A stretch of 64,000 nucleotides of DNA from Klebsiella aerogenes (GTDB lineage: Bacteria > Pseudomonadota > Gammaproteobacteria > Enterobacterales > Enterobacteriaceae), in assembly GCA_029027985.1 (NCBI GenBank), contig CP119076.1, forward strand, positions 3,284,422-3,348,421, read 5' to 3'. Position numbers and translations under genes: made by a program. Below are positions 27,349 through 37,784 of this stretch, one piece after another. Position 1 is the stretch's first letter; every line of letters starts with the position of its first letter. The notes below the pieces were generated by a model. That model saw only the letters and a list, made by a program, of their open reading frames with translations. It was not told the origin of the DNA and made no database searches.

Positions 27349-29034
27349 GTGAATATAAACGTCGCAGATTTGTTAAACGGGAATTACATCCTGTTATTGT
27401 TTGTTGTACTCGCACTGGGTCTTTGCCTCGGGAAACTGCGCCTCGGGTCAGTACAACTTGGTAATTCCATTGGCGTTTTAGTAGTTTCCTTATTATTAGG
27501 CCAGCAGCATTTTGCTATTAACACTGATGCCCTGAATCTCGGCTTTATGCTGTTTATTTTCTGCGTCGGCGTCGAAGCCGGGCCCAACTTTTTTTCTATT
27601 TTTTTCCGCGACGGCAAAAACTATCTGATGCTGGCGCTGGTGATGGTCGCCAGCGCGATGTTAATCGCCATGGGGCTGGGAAAGCTGTTCGGCTGGGATA
27701 TCGGCCTGACCGCCGGCATGCTGGCGGGCGCCATGACGTCCACGCCGGTGCTGGTCGGCGCTGGCGATACCCTGCGCCACTTCGGCCTGCCCAGCGATCA
27801 GCTGGCGCAGTCGCTTGACCACCTGAGCCTCGGCTATGCGCTGACCTACCTGGTCGGGCTGGTGAGCCTGATCGTCGGCGCGCGCTATATGCCGAAGCTG
27901 CAGCACCAGGATTTACAAACCAGCGCCCAGCAGATCGCCCGCGAACGCGGTCTGGATACCGACTCCAAGCGTAAAGTCTATCTGCCGGTGATCCGCGCCT
28001 ACCGCGTCGGCCCGGAGCTGGTGGCATGGGCGGACGGTAAAAACCTGCGCGAGCTGGGGATTTACCGCCAGACCGGTTGCTACATCGAGCGTATTCGCCG
28101 TAACGGCATTCTCGCGAACCCGGACGGCGACGCGGTGCTGCAGATGGGCGACGATATCGCGCTGGTTGGCTACCCGGACGCGCACGCGCGCCTCGACCCA
28201 AGCTTCCGTAACGGTAAAGAAGTATTCGACCGCGACCTGCTCGATATGCGTATCGTGACCGAAGAGATTGTGGTTAAGAACCATAACGCCGTCGGTCGCC
28301 GCCTGGCGCAGATGAAACTAACTGACCACGGCTGCTTCCTGAACCGGGTGATCCGCAGCCAGATTGAAATGCCTATCGACGATAACGTGGTGCTCAACAA
28401 GGGCGATGTGCTGCAGGTGAGCGGCGATGCCCGCCGCGTAAAAACCGTCGCCGACCGCATCGGCTTTATCTCGATTCACAGCCAGGTGACCGATCTACTG
28501 GCCTTCTGCGCCTTCTTTATCGTCGGCCTGATGATCGGCATGATCACCTTCCAGTTCAGTTCGTTCAGCTTCGGCATCGGTAATGCCGCCGGTCTGCTGT
28601 TCGCCGGGATTATGCTCGGTTTCCTGCGCGCCAACCACCCGACCTTCGGCTATATCCCGCAGGGCGCGTTGAACATGGTGAAGGAGTTCGGCCTGATGGT
28701 GTTTATGGCCGGGGTCGGTCTGAGCGCTGGCGCGGGCATCAACAACGGTCTGGGCGCGGTTGGCGGACAAATGCTGGCCGCCGGTCTGATCGTCAGCCTG
28801 GTGCCAGTGGTAATTTGCTTCCTGTTCGGCGCCTACGTGCTGCGCATGAACCGCGCGATGCTATTCGGCGCGATGATGGGCGCACGTACCTGCGCCCCGG
28901 CGATGGAAATTATTAGCGATACCGCGCGCAGCAACATCCCTGCGCTCGGCTACGCCGGTACCTACGCTATCGCCAACGTGCTGCTGACGCTGGCCGGTAC
29001 GCTCATCGTCATTATCTGGCCGGGGCTGGGCTAG
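27349..29034 (+). CDS. ybjL: AspT/YidE/YbjL-family transporter YbjL
   Basis: 561 residues when started at GTG 27349 (VNINVADLL...), as in E. coli; the frame reaches a TTG three codons upstream. Two membrane halves, each with five or so helices, flank two cytoplasmic TrkA-C (RCK-C) domains (~residues 200-370). The [16 protein letters not shown] and [15 protein letters not shown] motifs characterise the family, which includes an aspartate:alanine antiporter. The substrate of YbjL itself is unknown. Followed by the rybB small RNA gene. Confidence 0.92.
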   Translation: MNINVADLLNGNYILLLFVVLALGLCLGKLRLGSVQLGNSIGVLVVSLLLGQQHFAINTDALNLGFMLFIFCVGVEAGPNFFSIFFRDGKNYLMLALVMVASAMLIAMGLGKLFGWDIGLTAGMLAGAMTSTPVLVGAGDTLRHFGLPSDQLAQSLDHLSLGYALTYLVGLVSLIVGARYMPKLQHQDLQTSAQQIARERGLDTDSKRKVYLPVIRAYRVGPELVAWADGKNLRELGIYRQTGCYIERIRRNGILANPDGDAVLQMGDDIALVGYPDAHARLDPSFRNGKEVFDRDLLDMRIVTEEIVVKNHNAVGRRLAQMKLTDHGCFLNRVIRSQIEMPIDDNVVLNKGDVLQVSGDARRVKTVADRIGFISIHSQVTDLLAFCAFFIVGLMIGMITFQFSSFSFGIGNAAGLLFAGIMLGFLRANHPTFGYIPQGALNMVKEFGLMVFMAGVGLSAGAGINNGLGAVGGQMLAAGLIVSLVPVVICFLFGAYVLRMNRAMLFGAMMGARTCAPAMEIISDTARSNIPALGYAGTYAIANVLLTLAGTLIVIIWPGLG

Positions 29035-29084
29035 CGCCCCGCCGAAGTTTTTTAACTTTTTCGCAAAAAAATCGGTAATAGACA

Positions 29085-29117
29085 GAACTTTTTCCCTGGA
29101 CGTCAGTCATAACTAGT
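29085..29117 (+). promoter_or_regulatory. Sigma-E promoter of rybB
   Basis: -35 element GAACTT at 29085-29090 and a -10-like TCATAA at 29107-29112 with a 16-nt spacer fit the extracytoplasmic sigma-E pattern, placing transcription start at about 29118. E. coli rybB is a known sigma-E target. Confidence 0.75.
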
Positions 29118-29196
29118 GCCACTGCTTTTCTTTGATGTCCCCATTTTGTGGAGCCCATCAACCCCGCCATTTAGGTTCAAGGTTGATGGGTTTTTT
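29118..29196 (+). ncRNA. rybB: Small RNA RybB
   Basis: The 79-nt sequence matches the E. coli RybB I remember almost base for base, beginning GCCACTGCTTTTCTTTGATG, the seed end that pairs with outer-membrane-protein mRNAs. A 10-bp terminator stem CCCATCAACC / GGTTGATGGG (29154-29163, 29181-29190) and six T close it. RybB is made under envelope stress by sigma-E and, with Hfq, represses many porin mRNAs. Position downstream of ybjL is also as in E. coli. Too short to appear as a reading frame. Confidence 0.92.
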
Positions 29197-29306
29197 GTTG
29201 CCTGAATTTACTGACCGGCACGCCCCGCCGCCTTTTCCGTCTCCCCTTCTGCGGGTTATTTTTTCGCCCATACATTCCTGATTCCGGGCATTCGTCAGGC
29301 GATACC

Positions 29307-29411
29307 ATGTTGCTTAAAGATAAAACCGTGGTGATTTTTGGCGGCAGCGGTGCGGATTCGTGCTGCGGGTGGAATCGTCGACACCCTGCCGCTGGGACGA
29401 CGCTTAACTAA
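29307..29411 (+). pseudogene. Truncated SDR oxidoreductase remnant
   Basis: A 34-codon frame starts MLLKDKTVVIFGGSGAD, the opening of a short-chain dehydrogenase with its Rossmann glycine loop, then changes character and stops. In the +1 frame the following bases read [18 protein letters not shown], which could be an SDR C-terminus. The simplest explanation is an internal deletion that removed most of a ~250-codon gene. It sits between rybB and rcdA, and its end overlaps the rcdA stop. No function expected. Confidence 0.5.
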
Positions 29412-29958
29412 CGTCGTGCTCCCCCGCCAATCGCCCGACCATCAGCCGAATCGCCGCTTTCGACAGCGGCGCGCTGTCGGTGACGAAGTGCAACGTCATC
29501 CCCTCAATAAACGCATCCAGTCCACGCGCCGTCGCCGGTTCAAACCAGTGCTCCAGCGTTTGCTGGCTACGCAGCATCCAGCCCTGCATGACCGTCTTCA
29601 GCGCCGGCTGGCTGCTGCAAAACGCATACAGCTGATACATCAGCTCCATATTGCGCGCGGTGGTCACCTGAGCGCTGAAAATAAGTTCGGCGATGGCGTC
29701 GCAGGCCTGCTCACGGCTATCGACACCGTCGAAAAACTGCTGATACTGCGCCGACATTTCGGCAGTGAAGTTGCGAAACGCCTCCGCAATCAGCGCCTCA
29801 ATGCCGCTGAAATAGTAGGTCAGTGAGCCCAGCGGCACCCCGGCGCAGCTGGCGATTTTACGGTGCGTCACCGCGTGGATGCCGTGTGCGGCGATGGTAT
29901 CCAGCGTCGCCTGCAGAATGCGCTCGCGCCGCTGCGGATCGTTCGGTCTGCGGGTCAT
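29404..29958 (-). CDS. rcdA: TetR-family regulator RcdA (YbjK)
   Basis: 184 residues from the ATG at 29958 ([15 protein letters not shown]), with GAGGGGA upstream. N-terminal TetR helix-turn-helix ([33 protein letters not shown]), then a helical ligand domain. E. coli RcdA (YbjK) activates csgD and biofilm genes. It is divergent from the MFS gene ybjJ, as in E. coli; ~115 bp between the starts. The last codons overlap the SDR remnant. Confidence 0.83.
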   Translation of the reverse strand: MTRRPNDPQRRERILQATLDTIAAHGIHAVTHRKIASCAGVPLGSLTYYFSGIEALIAEAFRNFTAEMSAQYQQFFDGVDSREQACDAIAELIFSAQVTTARNMELMYQLYAFCSSQPALKTVMQGWMLRSQQTLEHWFEPATARGLDAFIEGMTLHFVTDSAPLSKAAIRLMVGRLAGEHDVS

Positions 29959-30073
29959 CGGTCTGTTTTTTCCCCTCTGTGCGCAATGCCAGGTAAAGTG
30001 GTAGCGGAATATGTACAAATGTACACAACCTTGCTACTGTTGTCTGCAACCCTTCTTTCACAGGCGTTTATGG

Positions 30074-31276
30074 ATGACGGCGCAAACCTCTCGCAGAGCC
30101 CTACAGCTTCGACTGTGGGCGCTATTTATGTTCTTTTTTATCCCTGGTTTATTAATGGCCTCATGGGCCACCCGCACCCCAGCGATTCGCGACTTGCTAA
30201 CCCTGTCTACCGCCGAGATGGGGATCGTCCTGTTTGGTCTGTCGATTGGTTCAATGAGCGGCATCCTCTGTTCAGCATGGCTGGTTAAGCGTTTTGGCAC
30301 CCGCAAAGTGATCCGCACCACCATGCTGTGCGCGGTAGCGGGCATGCTGGTACTGAGCCTGGCGCTGTGGCTTGCCTCTGCGCCGCTGTTCGCCTTCGGG
30401 CTGGCCATCTTCGGCGGTAGCTTCGGCTCGGCGGAAGTGGCGATTAACGTCGAAGGCGCCGCCGTCGAGCGTGAAATGAATAAAACCGTGCTGCCGATGA
30501 TGCACGGCTTTTACAGCTTCGGCACCCTCGTCGGCGCCGGGATCGGCATGGTGGTCACCGGCTTTGGCCTGCACGCCGCGCCGCATATTCTGCTGGCCGC
30601 GCTGGTGGCGATTGCCCCAATCGTTATCGCCATTCGCGCCATCCCCGACGGCACCGGCAAGAATGCCGCCGAATCCGCACACAGCGACGCGAAAGGCCTA
30701 CCGGTCTGGCGCGATGTCCAGCTATTGCTGATCGGCGTAATTGTGCTGGCGATGGCCTTTGCCGAAGGCTCCGCCAACGACTGGCTGCCGCTGCTGATGG
30801 TCGACGGCCACGGCTTTAGCCCAACTTCCGGCTCACTGATTTACGCAGGTTTCACCCTGGGCATGACCCTGGGCCGCTTTACCGGTGGCTGGTTTATCGA
30901 CCGCTATAGCCGCGTCGCCGTGGTGCGCGCCAGCGCGATCATGGGCGCGCTGGGCATCGGGCTGATTATTTTTGTCGACAGCCCGTGGGTCGCCGGGATA
31001 TCGGTACTGCTGTGGGGGTTGGGGGCATCGCTCGGCTTCCCGTTGACGATTTCCGCCGCCAGCGACACCGGCCCGGATGCGCCGAAACGCGTTAGCGTCG
31101 TGGCGATTACCGGCTACCTCGCGTTCCTCGTCGGGCCGCCGCTATTGGGCTTCCTTGGCGAACATTTCGGCCTGCGCAGCGCCATGATGGCGGTGTTGGG
31201 CCTGGTGATGATCGCCGCGTTGGTGGCCCGCGCGGTGGCTAAGCCTCAGCCTGAACCTGTGATGGAGAATAGCTAA
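30074..31276 (+). CDS. ybjJ: MFS transporter YbjJ
   Basis: 400 residues from ATG 30074. Twelve predicted helices. The opening [20 protein letters not shown], the [15 protein letters not shown] loop and the [10 protein letters not shown] motif-A-like loop are typical of the YbjJ/FucP-like subgroup. Substrate unknown. Its stop overlaps the ATG of ybjI (TAATG), so the two are translationally coupled, hinting at a shared substrate such as a sugar or its phosphate. Confidence 0.9.
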   Translation: MTAQTSRRALQLRLWALFMFFFIPGLLMASWATRTPAIRDLLTLSTAEMGIVLFGLSIGSMSGILCSAWLVKRFGTRKVIRTTMLCAVAGMLVLSLALWLASAPLFAFGLAIFGGSFGSAEVAINVEGAAVEREMNKTVLPMMHGFYSFGTLVGAGIGMVVTGFGLHAAPHILLAALVAIAPIVIAIRAIPDGTGKNAAESAHSDAKGLPVWRDVQLLLIGVIVLAMAFAEGSANDWLPLLMVDGHGFSPTSGSLIYAGFTLGMTLGRFTGGWFIDRYSRVAVVRASAIMGALGIGLIIFVDSPWVAGISVLLWGLGASLGFPLTISAASDTGPDAPKRVSVVAITGYLAFLVGPPLLGFLGEHFGLRSAMMAVLGLVMIAALVARAVAKPQPEPVMENS

Positions 31277-32088
31277 TGAGCATCAAACTGATTGCGGTAG
31301 ACATGGACGGCACCTTTTTAAGCGATGCCAAAACCTATAATCGCCAGCGCTTTCTGGCTCAGTACCAGCGGATGCGCGAACAGGATATTCGCTTCGTGGT
31401 CGCCAGCGGCAACCAGTATTATCAGCTGATTTCGTTTTTCCCGGAACTGGCCGATGAAATCGCTTTTGTCGCGGAAAACGGCGGCTGGGTGGTCAGCGGT
31501 AAAGAAGACGTCTTCAACTGCCAACTGCCGACGGCGCATTTCAACGCCGTCGTCGACCACCTGCAAACGCTGCCGAATATCGAAATCATCGCCTGCGGCA
31601 AACGCAGCGCCTATACGCTCAACCGTTATAACGACGAGCTCAAAACGGTGGCGGCGAAGTACTATCATCGCCTTGAACTGGTGGATGATTTTAACCACCT
31701 TGATGACGTGATTCTCAAATTCGGTCTTAACGTGCCGGACCACTTAATCCCGCAAATTCAACCGAAGCTGCACGCGGCGCTGGGCGATATGGTCACCGCC
31801 GTGGCCACCGGCTACGGCAGCATCGATTTAATTATCCCTGGCGTGCATAAAGCCAACGGTTTGCGCATTTTGCAGGCACGCTGGGGGATTGATAATCATG
31901 AAGTCGTGGCATTTGGCGACAGCGGCAATGACATCGAAATGCTGCAGCACGCCGGTTTTGGCTTCGCCATGGCGAATGCCAAAGCGGAGGTCAAAGCCGT
32001 CGCCAGCCATCATGCGCCGCATAATAACGAGGAAGGCGTGCTGCATATTATCGATAAGATATTGAATCGCGAAGCGCCGTTCGCCTGA
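31276..32088 (+). CDS. ybjI: HAD-family (Cof-type) phosphatase YbjI
   Basis: 270 residues. HAD motif I is DMDGTFLSD with the nucleophile and acid/base Asp; motif [11 protein letters not shown]; motif III Lys in GVHKANGLR; motif IV GDSGNDIEM. A C2B-type cap lies between motifs II and III. The E. coli enzyme dephosphorylates FMN and sugar phosphates in vitro. Closely similar in layout to YbiV elsewhere in this window. Confidence 0.93.
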   Translation: MSIKLIAVDMDGTFLSDAKTYNRQRFLAQYQRMREQDIRFVVASGNQYYQLISFFPELADEIAFVAENGGWVVSGKEDVFNCQLPTAHFNAVVDHLQTLPNIEIIACGKRSAYTLNRYNDELKTVAAKYYHRLELVDDFNHLDDVILKFGLNVPDHLIPQIQPKLHAALGDMVTAVATGYGSIDLIIPGVHKANGLRILQARWGIDNHEVVAFGDSGNDIEMLQHAGFGFAMANAKAEVKAVASHHAPHNNEEGVLHIIDKILNREAPFA

Positions 32089-32095
32089 TGGAAGC

Positions 32096-32125
32096 CCGGA
32101 TGCGCTGGCGCATCCGGATCTTTTA
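32096..32125. terminator. Convergent terminator between ybjI and mdfA
   Basis: CCGGATGCGC and GCGCATCCGG form a 10-bp inverted repeat followed by ATCTTTTAC on the + strand. It is REP-like and lies between two convergent stop codons. Confidence 0.6.
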
Positions 32126-33355
32126 CGCCTGCTGCGAACTGCCGACGGTTTTATCTTTCAGGAAGTAAATAATCAACCCCAGCCACAGCACCCCGCCCAG
32201 CAGGTTAAACAGGCTGAACAGCCCGTTGCCGCCCAGCTCGTAAGCATGCTTGCTAAGCTCGATGCCAACGGTAAAGATCAGCATCTGCAGCATGCCCATC
32301 GCCGCCGAAACCGTGCCTTTACTCATGTCGCTGGCGAACAGCGTTAAGCGCACCAGTCCGGCGTTAGCCAGGCCGATACCGAAGGCATAGAAGCTCAGAC
32401 CTGTGGTCATCCACAGATAGGCATGAGACGAAACAACCGTTGCCGCCGCCGACAAGATCAGACCGAACATGATAGGCCAACCGCCCATAATAATCAGCGA
32501 ACGCACCGTTCGGCGCGACGTCAGACGCGCCAGCACCAGATTGCCAGCGATCAGCGCGCCGAAAATCGGCACCTGCAGCATGCCGTACTCATAGCTGGTG
32601 GCCTGCTCGCCGCTGATGATAATCACCGGCGATTGCGCAATCCATGCCAGTAGCGGCAGGCTGACAAAACCGGTTGCCAGCGCGCCAGCGACGAAACGCA
32701 GGTTTTTCAGCACCAGTCGATAGTCGCGCCCCAACTCTTTCACTGACAGCTTTTCACCAAGTCGCGTCGCCGTTTCCGGCATCGCCCGCTGCAGCCCGAC
32801 GAATGAGATTGCCGCCAGCACGGCGAACAAGACGAACATCATTTCCCACGGCAGTACGTGCACCCAGGCGGCGCCGACCAGCGGCCCCAGCAGCGGCGCA
32901 ATCAGCGCGACGTTGGCCATCAGGGCGGTGATTTTGATACACACCGCCTCTTCAAACGACTCCTGAATGGCGGCGTAGCCCACCGCGCCAATAAAGCACA
33001 GGCTGATGCCCTGCAGGAAACGCAGCAGAGTAAATTGTTCAATGGTCTGCGCCAGCAGCGTGGCCAGACAGGTGATAATAAACCACACCACCCCGGTCAG
33101 CATCACCGGACGGCGGCCAATACGGTCCGACAGCGGCCCCAGCAGCCACTGCAAAAACATACCGCCCGCCAGATAAGCGGTCATTGAGGTCGGAACCCAC
33201 TCATTGCCAACCTGAAACTCCTGTACCACCGCGAGCATGCCCGGTTGGATCATATCGTTGCCGATATAGGTGGAGAATTCATATAACACAAGGCACAGCG
33301 GGAACAGCAGCGCCTGACGACCAAGGCGCTTACCTGAAAGTGAATAATTCTGCAT
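32123..33355 (-). CDS. mdfA: Multidrug efflux MFS transporter MdfA
   Basis: 410 residues, 12-helix drug:H+ antiporter of the DHA1 family. The functionally essential acidic residues Glu26 and Asp34 of helix 1 are present, as is the motif-A loop [12 protein letters not shown]. coli MdfA exports chloramphenicol, cationic dyes and other drugs. Monocistronic; starts at 33355 and faces ybjG across 300 bp. Confidence 0.96.
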   Translation of the reverse strand: MQNYSLSGKRLGRQALLFPLCLVLYEFSTYIGNDMIQPGMLAVVQEFQVGNEWVPTSMTAYLAGGMFLQWLLGPLSDRIGRRPVMLTGVVWFIITCLATLLAQTIEQFTLLRFLQGISLCFIGAVGYAAIQESFEEAVCIKITALMANVALIAPLLGPLVGAAWVHVLPWEMMFVLFAVLAAISFVGLQRAMPETATRLGEKLSVKELGRDYRLVLKNLRFVAGALATGFVSLPLLAWIAQSPVIIISGEQATSYEYGMLQVPIFGALIAGNLVLARLTSRRTVRSLIIMGGWPIMFGLILSAAATVVSSHAYLWMTTGLSFYAFGIGLANAGLVRLTLFASDMSKGTVSAAMGMLQMLIFTVGIELSKHAYELGGNGLFSLFNLLGGVLWLGLIIYFLKDKTVGSSQQA

Positions 33356-33655
33356 GCAGTCTCTTAATTAAAAAAAATCGCGCAAAGTTTAATGAAAGTC
33401 GACCCGGGGAGATAGTGAATTGTGAGTGACAATGAAAAATATCGCCAACCATCGATAGCATGAAGCGGATATTTATATTTCGTTTATGTTTCAATGAGAT
33501 TACAGCCTATATACTCTCTGTGGCGAAGTGTCAGCATGGATATTTGGCAGGTACATTTCGTAACAACATGATAATTAAGACAATGCTGCTTTACCTCATC
33601 GCGGCCTTTCATTAAGTTGAGCGGCTTATTGCCATTGGAACCAGAGACTGGAAGT
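33356..33655. other. Divergent intergenic region mdfA-ybjG
   Basis: 300 bp with no convincing gene. It contains the promoters of mdfA and ybjG; the central part (33420-33560) is AT-rich. No clear PhoP or PmrA box was recognised, although ybjG belongs to those regulons in other enterics. Confidence 0.5.
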
Positions 33656-34249
33656 ATGCTGGAAAATATCAACTACGCGCTGTTTACCCTGATTAACGCC
33701 ACCCCGGCTTCCTCGTGGTGGGCGATAGAGGTTGCCACCTTTATTGCCAAAGATTTAATTATTATTGTGCCGTTGCTGGTGGTCACATTGTGGCTATGGG
33801 GACCGAACCAGCGCCAGCTGGTGTTTAAGGTGATGCTGGCCCTCGCCCTGAGCCTGATCATTTCCTGGGCTATCGGTCATCTGTACCCGCACGATCGCCC
33901 GTTTGTTGACGGTGTCGGCTATAACTTCCTGCATCACGCGGCGGATGACTCCTTCCCCAGCGATCACGGCACCGTAAGCTTTACCTTTGCGCTGGCGTTT
34001 TTGTTCTGGCATCGGGTATGGTCCGGTTTGCTACTGCTGGTTATCGCTTCGGCGATTGCCTGGTCACGCGTGTATCTTGGCGTACACTGGCCGCTGGATA
34101 TGCTGGGCGGGCTGCTGGCCGGGATGTGCGGTTGCCTCGGCGCGCAACTGCTGTGGCAAAGCGGCGGTCATGGCCTCTATCAGCAGCTACAACGCCTGTA
34201 CCGTTTCTGCTTCTCGCTGCCGATTCGTAAAGGCTGGGTACGCGGTTAA
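33656..34249 (+). CDS. ybjG: Undecaprenyl-diphosphatase YbjG (PAP2 family)
   Basis: 197 residues from ATG 33656 (MLENINYALF), polytopic. PAP2 phosphatase motifs are all present: PHDRPF, SFPSDHG and SRVYLGVHWPLD. It hydrolyses undecaprenyl pyrophosphate on the periplasmic face, recycling the carrier lipid for peptidoglycan and LPS synthesis, and overlaps in function with BacA and PgpB. Confidence 0.93.
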   Translation: MLENINYALFTLINATPASSWWAIEVATFIAKDLIIIVPLLVVTLWLWGPNQRQLVFKVMLALALSLIISWAIGHLYPHDRPFVDGVGYNFLHHAADDSFPSDHGTVSFTFALAFLFWHRVWSGLLLLVIASAIAWSRVYLGVHWPLDMLGGLLAGMCGCLGAQLLWQSGGHGLYQQLQRLYRFCFSLPIRKGWVRG

Positions 34250-34296
34250 CGCCTGACAGGTGACGAACCCCTCGCCGCCGGGTAAAATCAAGCTAA

Positions 34297-34321
34297 CGCC
34301 CTGCAATCGCAGGGCGATTTT
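34297..34321 (+). terminator. Terminator of ybjG
   Basis: An 8-bp GC-rich stem (CGCCCTGC / GCAGGGCG, loop AATC) followed by ATTTTA, in the gap before deoR. Confidence 0.7.
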
Positions 34322-34335
34322 AGCTCAGAGGGTAT

Positions 34336-35094
34336 ATGGAAACTCGTCGTGACGAACGCATCAACCAGCTCATTCAGGCACTCAAGCGCAGCGATAAACT
34401 TCACCTGAAGGAAGCGGCATCGCTGCTTGGCGTGTCGGAAATGACTATTCGTCGCGATTTGAATGGCCACAGCGGCCCGGTGGTGCTGTTGGGCGGTTAC
34501 ATCGTACTGGAACCGCGCAGCGCGACGCACTATCTGCTGAGCGACCAAAAAACCCGATTAGTGGATGAAAAGCGCCGCGCCGCGCGCCATGCCGCCGGGT
34601 TGCTCGAAGCCCATCAAATGGCCTTTTTTGATTGCGGCACCACCACGCCGTGGATCATTGACGCCATCGATAAAGACCTGCCGTTCACCGGGGTGTGCTA
34701 CTCACTGAATACCTTCCTCGCCCTGCAGGAAAAACCACAGTGTCGCGCCATTCTCTGCGGCGGAGAATTCCACGCCAGCAACGCCATTTTCCTGCCATTA
34801 AGCCTGCAGGATACCTTGAGCCATCTTAGCCCGGATATCGCCTACTACTCTGCCGCCGGAATCGACTGCGAACAGGGGGCGACCTGCTATAACCTTGAAG
34901 AACTGCCAGTGAAACACTGGGCGATGAGCAATGCCCGCTACCACGTGCTGGTCGTTGATCATAGTAAGTTCGGAAAAGTGCGGCCAGCGCGGATGGGGGA
35001 ATTGTCGCGGTTTGACGTCATCGCCAGCGATGTTCGCCCGGATGACGATTTGCTGGCGCTGGCGAAAGAAAAGCAAATATCGCTACTGTACTAG
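34336..35094 (+). CDS. deoR: Deoxyribonucleoside repressor DeoR
   Basis: 252 residues. N-terminal DeoR helix-turn-helix (LHLKEAASLLGVSEMTIRRD), then a DeoRC sugar-phosphate-binding domain (FFDCGTTTPWII, KFGKVRPARM). In E. coli it represses deoCABD and related genes and is released by deoxyribose 5-phosphate. The ATG at 34336 follows AGAGGG. Confidence 0.95.
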   Translation: METRRDERINQLIQALKRSDKLHLKEAASLLGVSEMTIRRDLNGHSGPVVLLGGYIVLEPRSATHYLLSDQKTRLVDEKRRAARHAAGLLEAHQMAFFDCGTTTPWIIDAIDKDLPFTGVCYSLNTFLALQEKPQCRAILCGGEFHASNAIFLPLSLQDTLSHLSPDIAYYSAAGIDCEQGATCYNLEELPVKHWAMSNARYHVLVVDHSKFGKVRPARMGELSRFDVIASDVRPDDDLLALAKEKQISLLY

Positions 35095-35122
35095 CCGCGC
35101 CCCGCAGGGCGCGGCTCGTCAC

Positions 35123-36325
35123 TTAAGAGAACCAGCTACCGAACCAGCCGTGCAGTTTCATCAGCACGAAATCGATCATTCGGCTAAAGAAACCGCCCTC
35201 TTTCACTTCTTCCATCACCACCAGCGGACGCTGTTCAATGGTTTTATCGTTGAGCTTAAAGTCGATGGTGCCCACCACCTGCCCTTTAGCTAGCGGCGCA
35301 GTCAACTGCGGTTCGGTCAGGTTATAGCTCGCTTTCAGGCTTTTCAGCTGGCCGCGCGGAATCGTTACCGAACCCGCTTCGCCTGCGCCGAGTTTGACTT
35401 CATTGCTGTCGCCGAACCACACGCGCTGTGAGATAAAGGTCGCATCAGGCTTGATTGGCGTCACGGTTTCATAGAAACGGAAGCCCCAGGTCAGCAGTTT
35501 TTCCGATTCATTAAAGCGGATACGGTCGGTTTTGGTACCGAGGACCACGGCAATTAAACGCATATCACCCTGGGTCGCGGAAGAGACCAGGTTGTAACCG
35601 GCGCCGGCAGTAGTCCCGGTTTTCACCCCATCGGCGTTAAGATTGGTGCTCCACAACAGGCGGTTACGGTTTGGCTGGCGAATTTTATTGAAGGTGAACT
35701 CTTTTTCCTTATGTACCGCATACTCTTCCGGTACATCGTGGATCATCGCTTTGGTCAGCAGCGCCATATCGCGGGCGGTACTGAACTGCCCCGGCGCATC
35801 CAGACCATGGACGGTCTTAAAGGTGGTGTTGGTCAGCCCAATTTTCTGCGCATAGCCGTTCATCAGATTCACGAACGAATCCTGGCTACCGGCGACATAA
35901 TCGGCAATAGCGATGCTGGCATCGTTGCCGGACTGAATGATCACGCCCTTATTGAGATCTTCAACCGAAACCTGCATTCCCGGCTTAAGGAACATCACGG
36001 AGGAACCACGCAGCACCGGGTTGCCGGTCGCCCACGCATCGCGGCCAACGGTGACCGTGTCGGTCAGTTTAATTTTGCCCGCTTTCAGCGCCTGACCCAC
36101 GACATAGCTGGTCATGATTTTCGTCAGGCTTGCCGGGTCGAGTTTCTCGTCGGCGTTACCTTCGCTCAGCACCTTGCCGCTGGCATAGTCCATCAGGATC
36201 CAGGCTCGCGCATCAATCGATGGCGCAGCAGGAAGTTGTTCCGCCGCCTGCACCGCAGGCGCCACGAGAAGTAAAAGCGTGCAGCCTGCCGCGAGGCCGC
36301 GAAGGGAAAAAGCATCATGCGTCAT
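35123..36325 (-). CDS. dacC: D-alanyl-D-alanine carboxypeptidase DacC (PBP6)
   Basis: 400 residues from the ATG at 36325; a longer frame to 36409 has no conserved sequence. Signal peptide ends ...APAVQA. Penicillin-binding motifs SLTK (catalytic Ser), SGN and KTGTTAG are present. A C-terminal PBP5-type beta domain ends in an amphipathic anchor helix ([17 protein letters not shown]). Trims the terminal D-Ala of peptidoglycan pentapeptides. Convergent with deoR. Confidence 0.96.
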   Translation of the reverse strand: MTHDAFSLRGLAAGCTLLLLVAPAVQAAEQLPAAPSIDARAWILMDYASGKVLSEGNADEKLDPASLTKIMTSYVVGQALKAGKIKLTDTVTVGRDAWATGNPVLRGSSVMFLKPGMQVSVEDLNKGVIIQSGNDASIAIADYVAGSQDSFVNLMNGYAQKIGLTNTTFKTVHGLDAPGQFSTARDMALLTKAMIHDVPEEYAVHKEKEFTFNKIRQPNRNRLLWSTNLNADGVKTGTTAGAGYNLVSSATQGDMRLIAVVLGTKTDRIRFNESEKLLTWGFRFYETVTPIKPDATFISQRVWFGDSNEVKLGAGEAGSVTIPRGQLKSLKASYNLTEPQLTAPLAKGQVVGTIDFKLNDKTIEQRPLVVMEEVKEGGFFSRMIDFVLMKLHGWFGSWFS

Positions 36326-36582
36326 AAGAGCCACCCAAGTATCCTTTCCAAACAAAATATGCCGCAACACTCTTGCCGCACAGCACAAGGCGGTGAGTAA
36401 AGCGTACAAATGACCTTAAAGAAACAGCGAGTTGGTAAAGTTTTTAAAGTTTACGCAATAACCTCGATGCCTGCTGAAAACAAGGCAATTTTTTTGATCG
36501 TGATTGCCTAAACTGTTAACTTTATTCCAACATGATTGCTCACCATGTTGCAACGGCGACTCAATAATATGCAGGAGCGGAT

Positions 36583-37209
36583 ATGATTACGCTATGGGGC
36601 AGAAATAACTCGACCAACGTGAAGAAAGTTCGCTGGGTGCTGGCGGAACTGGATCTTCCTTATCAGCAAATTCTGGCGGGGTTGGAGTACGGTCTGAATC
36701 ACGACCCGGAATATCTGGCGATGAACCCGAACGGCCTGGTGCCGCTATTAAAAGATGATGCCAACGGGCTGGTGCTGTGGGAATCCAATGCCATCATCCG
36801 CTATCTCGCCGCCCAGTATGGACCGACCCCGCTGTGGGTTGCGTCGCCGGCGCAGCGCGCGCAGGGGGAAAAATGGATGGACTGGGCTAACGCGACGCTG
36901 TCGCCAGCGCACCGTCCGGTCCTGATGGGGTTGGTGAGGACGCCGCCGGCGCAGCGCGACCAGGCGTCCATCGATGCCGCTATCAGCGCCTGCGAATCGC
37001 TGTTCGCCATGCTCGACGATGAGCTGGCGAAGCACGTTTGGCTTTCCGGCGACGAATTCGGCCTTGGTGATGTGGCGGTGGCGCCATTCGTCTATAACTT
37101 GCTTTCGATCCTCGATAGCTGGCAGCCGCGGCCGCATTTACAGCGCTGGTATCAGCAGATCCAACAGCGTCAGGCTTTCCGCGACGTGGTGATGATCCCG
37201 GTCACCTGA
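36583..37209 (+). CDS. gstB: Glutathione S-transferase GstB
   Basis: 208 residues, soluble GST with an N-terminal thioredoxin-like domain ([20 protein letters not shown], cis-Pro in [18 protein letters not shown] glutathione site) and an all-helical C-terminal domain. E. coli GstB (YliJ), of the same length, dehalogenates bromoacetate. Located next to dacC as in E. coli. Confidence 0.93.
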   Translation: MITLWGRNNSTNVKKVRWVLAELDLPYQQILAGLEYGLNHDPEYLAMNPNGLVPLLKDDANGLVLWESNAIIRYLAAQYGPTPLWVASPAQRAQGEKWMDWANATLSPAHRPVLMGLVRTPPAQRDQASIDAAISACESLFAMLDDELAKHVWLSGDEFGLGDVAVAPFVYNLLSILDSWQPRPHLQRWYQQIQQRQAFRDVVMIPVT

Positions 37210-37264
37210 GATTAAGCAGGGATTTTATCTAAACGTTAACAGGGGGAGCGCTCTCCCCCTGAGT

Positions 37265-37648
37265 TCAGGCGTGGGTGATTGGCGACGATTTATTCAAAAT
37301 ATGAATATTCATCGTCAGTCCTGACAGACAGCGTTCTAGCTTCTCTACGTTAACAGCAATGTAAGCCGGGCAATCGTGATGCCCGCTCATCAGGCAAACC
37401 GCCGCAGAGGCGACGGACTCGCCGGCAAGTCGGAAGGCTTCCATTTCCTCCGGCGCGATGGCGTGCTGCAAGGGCGGCGCGTGTACGCGCAGTTCATGGC
37501 ATAGCTCAAACAAGTTATCACGCAGATGGTCATTTTCGCTGACTGACATATAGCCTTTCGCTTTACGAAGCTGCAAATAAGCGGCGAGATCAATGTTGGC
37601 ATTAATCAACTTATTCAAAAGGTTAAAGTAACGTCTGTCAACGCTCAT
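37265..37648 (-). CDS. bssR: Biofilm regulator BssR
   Basis: 127 residues from the second of two adjacent ATG codons; GAGGAGG lies 7 nt upstream of it, against 4 nt for the first, and the length then equals E. coli BssR. Conserved core LQLRKAKGYMSVSE and AAVCLMSGHHDCPA. In E. coli it is strongly induced in biofilms and affects indole/AI-2 signalling. The E. coli neighbour yliI is absent from this slot. Confidence 0.87.
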   Translation of the reverse strand: MSVDRRYFNLLNKLINANIDLAAYLQLRKAKGYMSVSENDHLRDNLFELCHELRVHAPPLQHAIAPEEMEAFRLAGESVASAAVCLMSGHHDCPAYIAVNVEKLERCLSGLTMNIHILNKSSPITHA

Positions 37649-37784
37649 CATGGGTCCTCCTCTGTCGTCCATTACCACTATCATAGTATGGTCATTTTTT
37701 GAGCAGAATCATGAGCGAGGTCAATAATTCCGGGTCAATTAACATTATTTACAATGTTACAACCCCAGAGGAAGCGCCGCGCCA

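Noticed and set aside
33484-33672. 62-codon minus frame in the mdfA-ybjG gap
   Set aside because: No ribosome-binding site, overlaps the ybjG start, and the sequence has no recognisable family.
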